Below the pieces are notes generated by a model, which worked only from the letters and a program-made list of their open reading frames with translations, did no database searches and was not told the origin of the DNA. 60,900 nt of DNA. Source: Cellulophaga sp. BC115SP (GTDB lineage: Bacteria; Bacteroidota; Bacteroidia; Cytophagales; Spirosomataceae). The stretch is taken from positions 1 through 60,900 of the forward strand of contig NZ_JAAALB010000037.1 in assembly GCF_009905545.1 (NCBI RefSeq), read 5' to 3'. Both the position numbers and the translations under genes were made by a program. Shown here piece after piece: positions 1 through 8,720 of this stretch (its first letter is position 1; the number at the start of each line of letters is the position of its first letter).

Positions 1-54
1 TTTATCGATTGAGAACTGCCATCCATAACATGCTATGGTGCTACTTCGCAATGC

Positions 55-77
55 AAAATTCGGGATGACTCATGTTT
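55..77. repeat. End of a family 1 intergenic repeat
   Basis: The stretch AATTCGGGATGACTCATG is the reverse complement of the terminal sequence that starts the repeat at 18741 and bounds the one at 44091-44297. Only one end is inside the window and the rest may lie upstream. Further copies of words such as AATCACT follow up to about 135, as they do in the other copies. Confidence 0.7.
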
Positions 78-140
78 AATTGTTATAATGAATAAGTGAT
101 AAAATAATCACTCCATGACAAATCACTAACTCACTAAGTA

Positions 141-599
141 TTAGTTGGCTGGAATCATTTTCACTGTTGCGTCAGTAGAAGGAATACCCAATTGAGGAAT
201 TGATGCAGTACCTGTAAAGTCGAAATTAGCGTCTTCCAAACGAGTCACCGTAATAGTACCAAAGTTAATTCCTGCGAAGTTGATTCCTGAAATTTCAATT
301 TGAGTTTCGTTGTTTACAAACTTCCAAGTACCACTTGTCGAGGTATTTCCGTTGTTATCTACGCCACGAATTGTTCCGTTTGAAAGGAATTCTAAACGCA
401 CTTTTGATAAATCATATCCATTGCTGGCCAAATCTCTTTTGTACACCACTACCAAGCCTCCTGTTGAAGAAACTTCGGAAACCATCCATACTTTGGCAGT
501 CAATTTTTCAGTGTTGGTTTTTGTAGAAACGTTATTCTTTTTACAACTAGATGAGACAACTAATAACAATCCTACAAGGACAAGGGCTAAATGCTTCAT
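141..599 (-). CDS. Small lipoprotein, lipocalin-like, unknown function
   Basis: This 152-residue protein begins with a lipoprotein signal peptide: a short hydrophobic run, then SSSC with the predicted lipidated Cys at residue 19, followed by KK. The mature part is small and rich in beta-strand-type sequence (for example SGTWKFVNN and EISGINF), which resembles the lipocalin-like or META-like small lipoproteins common in Bacteroidota. That resemblance is an impression only. It probably sits in the inner leaflet of the outer membrane or at the surface. The gene stands alone, with no close neighbour in the same direction. A specific role cannot be given. Confidence 0.75.
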   Translation of the reverse strand: MKHLALVLVGLLLVVSSSCKKNNVSTKTNTEKLTAKVWMVSEVSSTGGLVVVYKRDLASNGYDLSKVRLEFLSNGTIRGVDNNGNTSTSGTWKFVNNETQIEISGINFAGINFGTITVTRLEDANFDFTGTASIPQLGIPSTDATVKMIPAN

Positions 600-1013
600 A
601 AAAAATTTATTTGATTTGATATTTTCTTGTAAACGGCAATTGGGGACTTTTAGTACAAATATAAGTAAATTAAGAGAACTTCCACTGACAGATTATCTGC
701 AAGTTACCTAAAAAAGCAATTTTAACAATTTGATAAACAACTTAATACCATTCGACTGTCCTTTTGCTAACTTCTCCAATTTTTTATTCTATAATAGGAC
801 TTTGTTATGATATTATCCATTTCAATGGTATCACCATAACTGAGTAAGGTTGGCATTTTTGCTGACCGTTCTCATACCTCCAATCTCAAAATAGATACAA
901 CTTTGCCTTTGAAGATTCGCTTACTATTAATCAAAAACATCTCAGATCTTCATAAAACTGAATTCTATTCAGACTTAACATTCGCATCATTGTACCCAAA
1001 ACCATTTTAAACC
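600..1013. other. Intergenic region between divergent genes
   Basis: These 414 bases separate two divergent small genes. The sequence CAAATATA at 656-663 reads TATATTTG on the minus strand and fits the Bacteroidota -7 element TAnnTTTG for the lipoprotein gene, but no -33 TTTG lies at the usual distance. I see no RNA gene or convincing hairpin. Confidence 0.4.
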
Positions 1014-1394
1014 ATGAGTAGCAAAAAACATATTACCGAGTTGCACACAGAAATTAATGAGTGGAAGAGCAAAGTGAATTTTGTAAAAGATGAGTTAAAA
1101 ACATTTCAAGACCAACTTGCTTCTGTTTCAGCACAAAATACCGCTCAGGAAATCAAAATAAAAGTAGGCCACTTTGAAAGTATTTTTATCAGACAAGATG
1201 AAGTAAACGATGAGTTATCGCATGAGTTACAAATTACTGATAATGAGTTGGGAGAAAAAGTAAAAGGTAATCCCGCTGGTGATCGAGTATTGTTTGATGA
1301 TTTGGTAGAACTTAGAGATAAAATACAAGTATTTGAAAAAATCTGGTCCGAAAACAAAACCGATTTCAGAAGATTTTTGTCGGAAAGTTTGTAA
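1014..1394 (+). CDS. Small coiled-coil protein, unknown function
   Basis: The product is a 126-residue, highly charged, soluble protein with no signal peptide or membrane segment. Its first 60 residues and last 40 have heptad-like spacing of Leu/Ile/Val with Lys/Glu, suggesting two long helices or a coiled coil, joined by a short loop at NPAGD (about residues 88-92). I do not recognise the family. The ATG at 1014 is the first in frame. It is monocistronic and is followed directly by a hairpin terminator at 1408-1436. Confidence 0.75.
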   Translation: MSSKKHITELHTEINEWKSKVNFVKDELKTFQDQLASVSAQNTAQEIKIKVGHFESIFIRQDEVNDELSHELQITDNELGEKVKGNPAGDRVLFDDLVELRDKIQVFEKIWSENKTDFRRFLSESL

Positions 1395-1407
1395 CGAGTA
1401 CAAAAAG

Positions 1408-1436
1408 AAAGTCACTCCTAATTTAGGAGTGACTTT
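1408..1436 (+). terminator. Hairpin terminator after the coiled-coil gene
   Basis: AAAGTCACTCCTA at 1408-1420 pairs perfectly with TAGGAGTGACTTT at 1424-1436 around a three-base loop. The T-run after the stem is short, but A/T flanks on both sides would let it work in either direction. Confidence 0.65.
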
Positions 1437-1486
1437 GCTGTATAAACCTCTTTAAACTTCTCAATCAAAAAGTCTTTTGCCGTGAC

Positions 1487-1975
1487 CTAGTCTTTACGCT
1501 TTTTGAGATATATCTCATATTGCTCTGGAGTCAAAACGGCTTTAAAATCATTATCTTTATCAGCCTTCATTTTTTGCATTTGCTCACGAAGTTTAATTCG
1601 TGTTTCTTCTGAAGGAGGAGTTGTTCCGTTGTTTGTAGCCTTTTTTATCGCCTCATACATGTCCAATCGTTGGAAAGCATATTTGATGTTGATATCCTCG
1701 ACTTTCATTTGTTGATCCTCGTTCAAACTCAATTTCTTAGTCATCCAACGAGTTTCTTCCTCTGCAATTTTTTCTGGGTCTGGAGTATTATCTCTCTTTC
1801 GTTCTTCGCCTTGACCAGCCTGCGGAATACCGCTACCAAATCGACGACCTCCATAGCCACCGCCGTATCCACCACCATAGCCGCCGCCATATTGGGCGTC
1901 AGCTTCATTTGTTGAGCATATTAACAAGCCCGCTCCCATCAAGAGCGCAGCGAGTATTTTTTTTGTAACGGACAT
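1487..1975 (-). CDS. Periplasmic Gly-rich protein with Spy/CpxP-like helical region
   Basis: This 162-residue protein has a Sec signal peptide ending near ADA-QYGG (residues 25-28). A low-complexity segment of four GGYGG-type repeats (about 29-43) follows, then a charged helical domain. That domain holds LSLNEDQQMKVEDI and LTPEQYEIYLKKRK, words typical of LTxxQ-motif proteins (Spy/CpxP family), which are periplasmic chaperones or metal-stress sensors. I infer a periplasmic stress or chaperone-like role; Spy activity itself is not shown. The Gly/Tyr tract is unusual for Spy and could be disordered or adhesive. It is transcribed alone, between two genes with their own signals. Confidence 0.75.
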   Translation of the reverse strand: MSVTKKILAALLMGAGLLICSTNEADAQYGGGYGGGYGGGYGGRRFGSGIPQAGQGEERKRDNTPDPEKIAEEETRWMTKKLSLNEDQQMKVEDINIKYAFQRLDMYEAIKKATNNGTTPPSEETRIKLREQMQKMKADKDNDFKAVLTPEQYEIYLKKRKD

Positions 1976-2012
1976 TGTTTTGTTCTTGTGATTATTGCAA
2001 TAGAATCAGTAG

Positions 2013-2020
2013 CAAAAATA
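2013..2020 (-). promoter_or_regulatory. Candidate -7 element for the Spy-like gene
   Basis: CAAAAATA reads TATTTTTG on the minus strand, matching TAnnTTTG, about 40 bases before the start codon at 1975. No TTTG is seen at the ideal -33 distance, so this is a half match. Confidence 0.3.
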
Positions 2021-2123
2021 TGTATATACAGTGAACTTTCATATAGTATGCGACAAAATCGCATAAAAAAAAGACTAAAAGCCCCTTTTTGCAGTTTCTT
2101 CTTCTGTTTTCTATCTTTGAAAC

Positions 2124-2152
2124 AAAAAAGCCATCTGCTTTCACAGATGGCT
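2124..2152 (-). terminator. Terminator of the TonB-dependent receptor gene
   Basis: Read on the minus strand, AGCCATCTG (2144-2152) and CAGATGGCT (2129-2137) form a 9-bp stem with a six-base loop, followed by a run of six T (2124-2129 on the complement). It lies 17 bases after the receptor's stop codon. Confidence 0.8.
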
Positions 2153-2168
2153 ACCAAATTATCTATGT

Positions 2169-4883
2169 TTAGAACTTCACATTCAAACTTGCTTGGAAGG
2201 TAGTTCCTAGCTGGCTGAACTGAGAACCGTCGTAGGTAACATTTGAATAACGACCATTAAAAGTAATCAAATTGTATTGATCAAAATACTTCTGAGAAGG
2301 CACGTTATTGCTTGCATCATAGCGTGTTCTAACACCTGTTTTCAAGTCGATAAAATCCCATTTTGGCATAACATTCAAGATATTGTTCACATTGAAATTA
2401 AATGTAATATCTTTTGAAAGTGGTATCGAAACTGCCAAATCGGTCAAAACTGCTGGTACGAATTCTGTATCGGTATTTGCATCCAAACCATTTTGGTGGA
2501 AATGAGTAGTACCAAACAAGGTATTATTCAAGTTAATGTTGATACCTTTTACTGTATAATCCAAGCCTAAGATTGTTTTGTATTTTGGTCTTGACTGGAA
2601 CAACAATGCATCTTGAGTTCTATCAAATACAGACTTACCTGCATCTGCAATTAATTTAGTATTTGTAATGGATGTGTATTTATTTTCAAATGTATAGTTA
2701 CCAGCCAAGTTGACAGCCAATTTACCAGAACCTAACTCGATATTACGCAACGATACTACATAGTCTAAACCAGAAGTTACGGTATTCAAGGCATTTGAGA
2801 AGAAACTTACTGCTACAATACCATTTTTTACCAAGATCTGATCTAAAGCAGTATTTCCACTTGCCGTTCCTGAAATTTCAGAACCTAACACAATACGGTC
2901 TTTCACGACGATGTTGTAATAGTCAAGCGTAACACTCAAGTTCTTGTTTGGCTTATAACCCAAACCTAAAGTAAAGTTTGTTGATTTCTCAGGCGTCAAC
3001 TTTGGTACACCTAATGCAAATGCTTGAGGAGATACGTTGTTTACGATACCTTTTGTTTGGATACCTTGTCCAGGCACAAAACTAGCTTGAGCTTGTTGTT
3101 GATAGATTTGGTGCAATAATGGCGCACGGAAACCTGTCGAGAATGAGCCACGAAGCGTAATTTTATCATCATTAAATTTATAACGAGAGCTAATTTTGTA
3201 AACAGTTGCGTCACCAAAGTCGCTGTAACGCTCCTGACGTACTGTACCATTTACTAAAAAGTCTTTAGTGATGTCATAACCTAAATCAATATAACCACCA
3301 AAGTTGAAACGAGAGAAAGTACCTGCATTATTTGGCGTTGTACCTGGGAATGAATCTGCCCCTGATCCTACATAAGAAGAAGTATCGCCAGCATATACCG
3401 TAAATTGCTCCATACGGAACTCAGATCCAAAAGCAAAGCTCAATTTATCAGAAAGCTGTTTCGAAACGTCAATGTTTCCTACATTGTGTGTAAACTCATA
3501 TCCCCCTGGTTTAAAATAAATAGGGGAATTTTTTCCTAGACTTCTATTACGAGTATTTGAAACTGTGTACAATTGTTTATTTCCACCTGTAGTGAAACTC
3601 AAGTCTGTACTCCAACCATTATTGTCACTTTTAACACCCACTGTTGCATTGTAATCATTCAAATCTCCTTGAAATGTAGGCACATAACCCATATAAGGCT
3701 GGCCAGCTGGTGTCAATAACCCATCATCTGTAGTTCTCCAATAAGGAGTACGATAGTTAGCAAATGAATTTACTTTTTTGTAAACATAAGCAGCATTAAA
3801 ATACAGTTGCGATTTTTCTGTCAACGGAATACCACTATTAATCAAAAATTTAGCAGCCGTGTTTTCAGGTTGACCATTGATATTACCTGCATCTGGTTTT
3901 TGAGCTAAAAAGCTTTTAACAGTTGCTAAAGGTGCATCAAAACCTAAGTTTGCATCTGCCTCAGCTTCAGCGCTTACCATTCCTGGACGGTTGGCTAATG
4001 AGGTTCTGTTAAATTCGATGGTATAGTTAACATATCCTTTATCACCAAAAGAAGCGCCATTGTTGACCGCAAAACTTAAACTATTTCCATCTCCTTTGTG
4101 AGTAGTCCCTAAGCTCAATGTCGCAGAACCATACTCAAATTTATCTTTCAAAATAATGTTCATTACCCCTGCAATCGCATCAGAACCATATTGTGCTGAA
4201 GCTCCATCACGCAAGATTTCGACACGTTTGATAGCTTGTTGAGGAATAGCAGCAATATCAGCACCACTTTCGCCACGTCCTGGTGACGTTTGGATATACA
4301 TCAAGGCTGAAGTGTTTTTACGTTTACCATTAATCAAAATCAAGGTACGGCTTGGTCCCATGTTACGAATTTCGTAAGGGTCAAGCAAGGATGTTGCGTC
4401 GTTTACTGGCGTACTTACCGTGTTAAACGATGGCACACGGTATTGTAATGCCTTATCGAACGATGTCTGTCCAGTAGTTTTCAACTCCTGTGCCGACAAA
4501 ATATCAATCGGTAAAGGAGTATCAGTCGCCGTACGTTGAGAGGCACGACTACCAACCACAATTACTTCAGCCAGTTGATCTGTCGAAGGTTCTAAACTTA
4601 CGTCTTCCGTAACATCCGAAGCTGAAATCGTAATAGATTTAGTTACAGAGCCGTACCCAACAAATGAGTATCTAACCTGTGCTGTTCCTTTACTGAGCTT
4701 AAGCACATATTCACCACCCGAACTTGTGGTTGTTCCAATAGCTTTACCCACTACAGATACCGTTACACCCTGCATTGGGGCATTGGTTTTGGCATCCTTT
4801 ACGATACCTTTTACGCTGAATTGCGCCATTACGGCGTTTGTCAACAGCATTACAAACAAAAGAGTAAAGAGTCTTTTAGTCAT
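2169..4883 (-). CDS. TonB-dependent outer-membrane receptor
   Basis: The product is a TonB-dependent active transporter of the outer membrane. I chose the ATG at 4883 because it gives a clean signal peptide (MTKRLFTLLFV, cleavage after AVMAQ); an in-frame ATG at 4946 would add 21 unlikely residues. After the signal come a carboxypeptidase-regulatory-like domain (VKGIVKDAKTNAPMQGVTV onward, about 70 residues), a plug domain (GPSRTLILINGKR, VEILRDGASAQYGSDAIAG) and a 22-strand barrel that ends in the aromatic-rich FQASLNVKF. At 904 residues it is of ordinary length. No SusD-like gene is adjacent, so it is not a classical SusCD pair. The substrate is unknown; vitamin, siderophore, metal or peptide uptake are all possible. 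Confidence 0.93.
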   Translation of the reverse strand: MTKRLFTLLFVMLLTNAVMAQFSVKGIVKDAKTNAPMQGVTVSVVGKAIGTTTSSGGEYVLKLSKGTAQVRYSFVGYGSVTKSITISASDVTEDVSLEPSTDQLAEVIVVGSRASQRTATDTPLPIDILSAQELKTTGQTSFDKALQYRVPSFNTVSTPVNDATSLLDPYEIRNMGPSRTLILINGKRKNTSALMYIQTSPGRGESGADIAAIPQQAIKRVEILRDGASAQYGSDAIAGVMNIILKDKFEYGSATLSLGTTHKGDGNSLSFAVNNGASFGDKGYVNYTIEFNRTSLANRPGMVSAEAEADANLGFDAPLATVKSFLAQKPDAGNINGQPENTAAKFLINSGIPLTEKSQLYFNAAYVYKKVNSFANYRTPYWRTTDDGLLTPAGQPYMGYVPTFQGDLNDYNATVGVKSDNNGWSTDLSFTTGGNKQLYTVSNTRNRSLGKNSPIYFKPGGYEFTHNVGNIDVSKQLSDKLSFAFGSEFRMEQFTVYAGDTSSYVGSGADSFPGTTPNNAGTFSRFNFGGYIDLGYDITKDFLVNGTVRQERYSDFGDATVYKISSRYKFNDDKITLRGSFSTGFRAPLLHQIYQQQAQASFVPGQGIQTKGIVNNVSPQAFALGVPKLTPEKSTNFTLGLGYKPNKNLSVTLDYYNIVVKDRIVLGSEISGTASGNTALDQILVKNGIVAVSFFSNALNTVTSGLDYVVSLRNIELGSGKLAVNLAGNYTFENKYTSITNTKLIADAGKSVFDRTQDALLFQSRPKYKTILGLDYTVKGININLNNTLFGTTHFHQNGLDANTDTEFVPAVLTDLAVSIPLSKDITFNFNVNNILNVMPKWDFIDLKTGVRTRYDASNNVPSQKYFDQYNLITFNGRYSNVTYDGSQFSQLGTTFQASLNVKF

Positions 4884-5660
4884 GTTAATAATTAATTTAG
4901 TTAAGTTAAGATTATGGTATGAATGATTAATATTATCAAATCTCAAGATAGCATTGGGTCAAACGTTGATGCTTGGTGTATTCAGTGATGAAAATAGAAG
5001 CCTTGAAGCTTCAAAATTTGAAGCTCGATTATCCAAAGTTTTCAACAAGAAAATCACCTAGCCCAAAGCCAGAGTCGAAAAATAGCATTTAAAGTCATTG
5101 ATGAAAATCAATGAACAGGAACCGAAAAACGGAATTCGATTATATTAGAGATAAGAATTAAGAAAGATAAAAGTTAACTTGCCAAAAGTTTAATGACCGA
5201 ATAAATACACGACAATACAGTTGAGTAGAAACAATACTCCTAGTCGAGAATACAACAAGGTTTTGTAAGCATTTGGAGTTAATTGAGTAGTTGGTAAAGT
5301 GTTTATCATATAATTTAGAAAAGGTTATATTAAAGCAAATATTAAGCATCCATTAATATTCTTTCGCAATTACGTAAAAAATCAGAATATTAATCAAGTA
5401 AATCAGTAAAAAATTACTGCAAAAATTTCGCTAAACGTTTGAAACAACCAAATAATCTAAATTATTATCTAGTATGTCCAAATTAAAATTTATTTATTCG
5501 GCATTTCACAGTTTTTTATTTTACAAACATTGGTTTTTTCTAAAAATAACTTAATTTTATTTGGGTGATTCAATAACTCATAAAATAATTAAGCATTTAT
5601 ACTTAAAGGTTCCATGAGCTTTTAATCAAAAACAATTTTCCAACTTAATCCTAGAAACTT
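4884..5660. other. Long divergent intergenic region
   Basis: These 777 bases of very AT-rich DNA separate the receptor gene from the alpha-E gene. Two short inverted repeats are visible: AGCTTCAAA/TTTGAAGCT at 5007-5025, and TCATTGAT/ATCAATGA at 5095-5114. They lie in the receptor's upstream region and could be regulator sites or leader hairpins. I see no coding sequence with a credible start. Confidence 0.4.
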
Positions 5661-6629
5661 ATGCTAAGTCGAGTTGCTAATTCTATCTATTGGATGAATC
5701 GCTACATTGAGCGTGCCGACAATTATGCCCGTTTTATTTCTGTAAACTTCAACTTGGCGCTTGACTTGCCTCCCAATGTACCCGAACAATGGGAACCTTT
5801 AATCATTGCTACTGCCGACCACTTTATTTTTCAGGAACATTACGACGAACCTACTCGTGAAAATATTCTTTATTTCATGACATTTGATGTTCGTAATCCG
5901 AACTCTATTCTTTCATGTTTGCTAAATGCCCGTGAAAATGCTCGTACTATTCGCGAGAGTATTTCAAAGGAAATGTGGGAATATGTCAACCAGATTTATT
6001 GGACTGTCAAAAATGCTACGCACGAAAGTAAATCTTGGGAGTTATCGCAGTATCAAGGCTTTTTGGAAAATATCAAAACAGGTAGTCAATTGTTTTACGG
6101 TATCGTAGACTCCACCATTACACGTGGCGAAGGCTGGCATTTTGGTCGCTTAGGTAGATTGATTGAACGTACTGATAAAACTACTCGCTTTTTGGACGTA
6201 AAATATTTTACCTTATTGCCAAGTATCGAGTCGATCGGTTCGCCTCTTGACTTGATGTTATGGTCAGCGGTACTACGTTCGGTGAGCGCCTATAATATGT
6301 TCCGTCAGCAATACCCAGTGATGAACCCTACCAAAATCGTTGAATTTTTGTTGTTAGATAAGCGATTCCCTCGTTCTGTGATGCATTGTTTACGTCAGGC
6401 AGAATTGTCTTTGTACGAAATTTCGGGAACATCAGTAACAAATGGTTATTCTAACGAAGCCGAAAAAGCTATTAGTCGTTTGCGTTCTGAAGTAGAATTT
6501 ACAGAAATTGAAGATATTTTTGAAATAGGTTTGCATCAGTACTTAGACGAATTTCAAACCAAAAACAATGGTGTTGGTCGCGCGATTTTCGAAACCTACT
6601 TCGACTTAAAACCCGTTGTAAGCGAATAA
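5661..6629 (+). CDS. Alpha-E domain protein (DUF403)
   Basis: This 322-residue, mainly helical cytosolic protein belongs to the alpha-E family, recognisable from its start (MLSRVANSIYWMNRYIERA) and from the conserved GEGWHFGRLGRLIERTDKTTR segment near residues 155-175. Comparative genomics links alpha-E proteins to circularly permuted ATP-grasp enzymes, transglutaminase-like proteins and Anbu peptidases in a predicted peptide synthesis, tagging or degradation system of unknown chemistry. Here the next genes are exactly Anbu and a transglutaminase, but the ATP-grasp gene that normally precedes alpha-E is missing: the upstream 777 bases are non-coding. The molecular function is not established. 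Confidence 0.9.
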   Translation: MLSRVANSIYWMNRYIERADNYARFISVNFNLALDLPPNVPEQWEPLIIATADHFIFQEHYDEPTRENILYFMTFDVRNPNSILSCLLNARENARTIRESISKEMWEYVNQIYWTVKNATHESKSWELSQYQGFLENIKTGSQLFYGIVDSTITRGEGWHFGRLGRLIERTDKTTRFLDVKYFTLLPSIESIGSPLDLMLWSAVLRSVSAYNMFRQQYPVMNPTKIVEFLLLDKRFPRSVMHCLRQAELSLYEISGTSVTNGYSNEAEKAISRLRSEVEFTEIEDIFEIGLHQYLDEFQTKNNGVGRAIFETYFDLKPVVSE

Positions 6630-6972
6630 TACATCCGAGTATTAGTGCTTAGTCTCAAGTTTTTTTATCTTTGTCATACTTTTAAGGGAATGGCTTCTCA
6701 TTATGCATCTGTAAATCAACCAAATATCTTCTTGTCTACTAAAAAGCAACAGAAAGATATAGGAGATACATTTTGTAATTTGCACTCATAAATAAAATCA
6801 TAGAATTATTAATACCAGAATCTTTTGACATAGTTATCTGACTCGTTATCAAAACTTAATCTCTTCATTCTGTATCCACAATTCATTGTTTTTAAGATAC
6901 CCATTCAAAGGCTTTTGAGGAAAACTTGAGACATATTTAACCACAAAACATTCGTTACAGAAAGTTGTAACA
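6630..6972. other. Intergenic region between alpha-E and Anbu genes
   Basis: This gap is unusually long for members of one functional cluster. It holds TATCTTTG at 6666-6673, which fits the Bacteroidota -7 element without a clear -33 partner, and a 33-codon ORF just after it (listed separately). It implies that Anbu may be transcribed from its own promoter. Confidence 0.4.
6690..6791 (+). CDS. Possible 33-residue small protein
   Basis: An ATG 16 bases after a TAnnTTTG-type box (6666-6673) opens a 33-codon frame beginning MASHYASVNQPNIF and ending CNLHS before TAA. It has no signal peptide or membrane segment, and one Cys. Chance frames of this length are common in AT-rich DNA, so the only support is its placement behind a promoter-like box inside the alpha-E/Anbu cluster. 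Confidence 0.2.
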   Translation: MASHYASVNQPNIFLSTKKQQKDIGDTFCNLHS

Positions 6973-6993
6973 ATGTTTATCACTACAAATCAA

Positions 6994-7734
6994 ATGACAT
7001 ACTGTTTAGGAATTAAGGTCCGAGGCGGACTAGTGGCAATTGCTGATACCAGAATCACTGCGGGAACAGAAATGTACTCAAATAAAAAAGTATCAGTACA
7101 TGAGGTTGGGAAACACTCTTTGTTCATCATGACAGCGGGTCTGCGTTCGGTACGTGACAAATCTATTACCTATTTTAATAGAATGACCGAAGAACAAGGG
7201 GTAACTTTCGACTACATGTTCGAAGCAGTAAATGCTTTTGGAGATATGCTGCGAAAAGTAGCCAAAGAAGATAAAGAAATGTTGAAGTCGGAAGGTTATA
7301 ATTTCAATCTTCATTCAATCATCGGTGGACAAATGTCTAAAGATGATGAGCATAAGTTGTTTTTGGTCTTTCCTGAAGGAAACTGGATTGAAATCAATGA
7401 AGGCCTTCGCTTTCAAATCATCGGCAATTCAAATTATGGTAAACCATTATTGAACCGTGGACTTACTTATGAAACGTCGTTAGAAGATGCTATTAAATTA
7501 GGCTTCTTGTCGTTTGATGCCACTCAGGTTAGCGCAACAGATGTAGATTATCCGATTGATGTAATTGTGTATCAAAAAAATAGTTTCCATTTAATCGAAC
7601 ATCGTCTTGAAAAAGAAGAAATGGAAAGTATCAGCAAGCAATGGACGGGCTTGTTGAAAGAATCGATGAATAGCCTAAACGATAGTTGGGTACAAAATAT
7701 CATGGATAAATCCTTGATTTCGCAAGAACAGTAA
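6994..7734 (+). CDS. Anbu-type proteasome-like peptidase
   Basis: This is a member of the Anbu (ancestral beta-subunit) family of Ntn hydrolases, self-assembling relatives of the proteasome beta subunit and HslV. I chose the ATG at 6994, not 6973, because the family starts directly with MTYC: removal of Met exposes the catalytic Thr1. Counting from that Thr, Asp17 (GLVAIAD) and a Lys at about 30-31 (SNKK) match the expected active-site residues, and GLRSVRD and SIIGGQ are typical later segments. The 246-residue length is normal. It lies between alpha-E and transglutaminase genes, the usual partners. The natural substrate is unknown. A strong hairpin follows the gene. Confidence 0.92.
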   Translation: MTYCLGIKVRGGLVAIADTRITAGTEMYSNKKVSVHEVGKHSLFIMTAGLRSVRDKSITYFNRMTEEQGVTFDYMFEAVNAFGDMLRKVAKEDKEMLKSEGYNFNLHSIIGGQMSKDDEHKLFLVFPEGNWIEINEGLRFQIIGNSNYGKPLLNRGLTYETSLEDAIKLGFLSFDATQVSATDVDYPIDVIVYQKNSFHLIEHRLEKEEMESISKQWTGLLKESMNSLNDSWVQNIMDKSLISQEQ

Positions 7735-7759
7735 AACCATTTCATAGAACAAATGTTGA

Positions 7760-7810
7760 AAAAGAGTAAAATACTTGAATCTGGACTTTCTTGTATTTTA
7801 CTCTTTTCTT
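7760..7810 (+). terminator. Hairpin after the Anbu gene
   Basis: AAAAGAGTAAAATAC at 7760-7774 pairs perfectly with GTATTTTACTCTTTT at 7793-7807 around an 18-base loop. The A-rich 5' arm and T-rich 3' arm could terminate on either strand. It separates Anbu from the transglutaminase gene, so the cluster is probably not one simple transcript. Confidence 0.65.
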
Positions 7811-7860
7811 GCTAAATAAGCCCACTAAATTATTGTCGATTCATTTCATCAAACAATCTT

Positions 7861-8703
7861 ATGAAACTAGCGATTACCCACACTTTGCTGTATGATTATA
7901 GTAATGATGTTCGACTCGAACCACACTACCTCTATCTGCATCCCAAGCAAGGGCCTTTTCTCAAGGTTGATCAATATTCCTTACAAATTTCACCAACACC
8001 CGACTTTATTTCGAAAAATGTCGACTCGGCTGATAATATTCAACATATCGTATTTTTTAATAGCAGTACTCGTCAGCTTAGTATCAAGGCCGAGTCTGTC
8101 ATTGAAGTCACAGAGTTTAATCCCTACTCATTTATCTATCATCCTTTTGAGTCGAGTAAATTGCCCATTAAATATGCCAACGATTTAAACGATTCTTTAC
8201 AATCATATCTAAGTCGAAAAGGGGTAACCACTTTTGTTGACCAAACGGCTCGTCAGATTGCGGCAAGCGTTAATTGGGACACCAGCAGTTTTCTTTCTGA
8301 GCTCAACAAATTTATCCATTCTTTTGCCTACGAAATTCGAGAAGAAGGCGATGCCTATTCACCCGAAAAAACCTTATTAGAGCGCAGAGGCTCTTGTCGC
8401 GACTATTCGGTGTTATTCATGGCAATGTGTAGAGCGTTGGGTATTGCTTCCAAATTTGTGAGTGGCTATTATTTTAGTGATCCAAATCAACCTCAATATC
8501 TTCACGCATGGGTCAATGTGTATTTGCCTGGCGGTGGCTGGAGAGGCTATGATCCTACCCAAAACTGTCTGGTTTCGGGACGTCATATTCCTCTAGCTAC
8601 ATCTGCAATGCCCAATTTGATTTCACCGATTCATGGTACTTTTAGAGGCAATGCTCAATCTATATTTAAGGCAGAAGTTTCGGTAAGAAAAATAGAAGAG
8701 TAA
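7861..8703 (+). CDS. Transglutaminase-like cysteine peptidase
   Basis: This 280-residue cytosolic protein has a bacterial transglutaminase N-terminal domain (about 1-95; MKLAITHTLLYDYSNDV) followed by a transglutaminase-like catalytic domain. The catalytic triad is visible: Cys179 in RGSCRDYS, His215 in LHAWVNV and Asp231 in GYDPTQN. Family members act as thiol peptidases, amidases or transamidases. In Anbu/alpha-E/ATP-grasp neighbourhoods they are thought to process the product of the ATP-grasp enzyme, which is an inference from context. Its stop is 17 bases before the next gene, so it is probably co-transcribed with the aminotransferase. Confidence 0.9.
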   Translation: MKLAITHTLLYDYSNDVRLEPHYLYLHPKQGPFLKVDQYSLQISPTPDFISKNVDSADNIQHIVFFNSSTRQLSIKAESVIEVTEFNPYSFIYHPFESSKLPIKYANDLNDSLQSYLSRKGVTTFVDQTARQIAASVNWDTSSFLSELNKFIHSFAYEIREEGDAYSPEKTLLERRGSCRDYSVLFMAMCRALGIASKFVSGYYFSDPNQPQYLHAWVNVYLPGGGWRGYDPTQNCLVSGRHIPLATSAMPNLISPIHGTFRGNAQSIFKAEVSVRKIEE

Positions 8704-8720
8704 CAATAATCACCCAATTC

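Noticed and set aside
2112-2119. TATCTTTG promoter-like box on the plus strand
   Set aside because: No plus-strand gene follows; the downstream sequence is the terminator and coding region of the minus-strand receptor. Likely a chance match.
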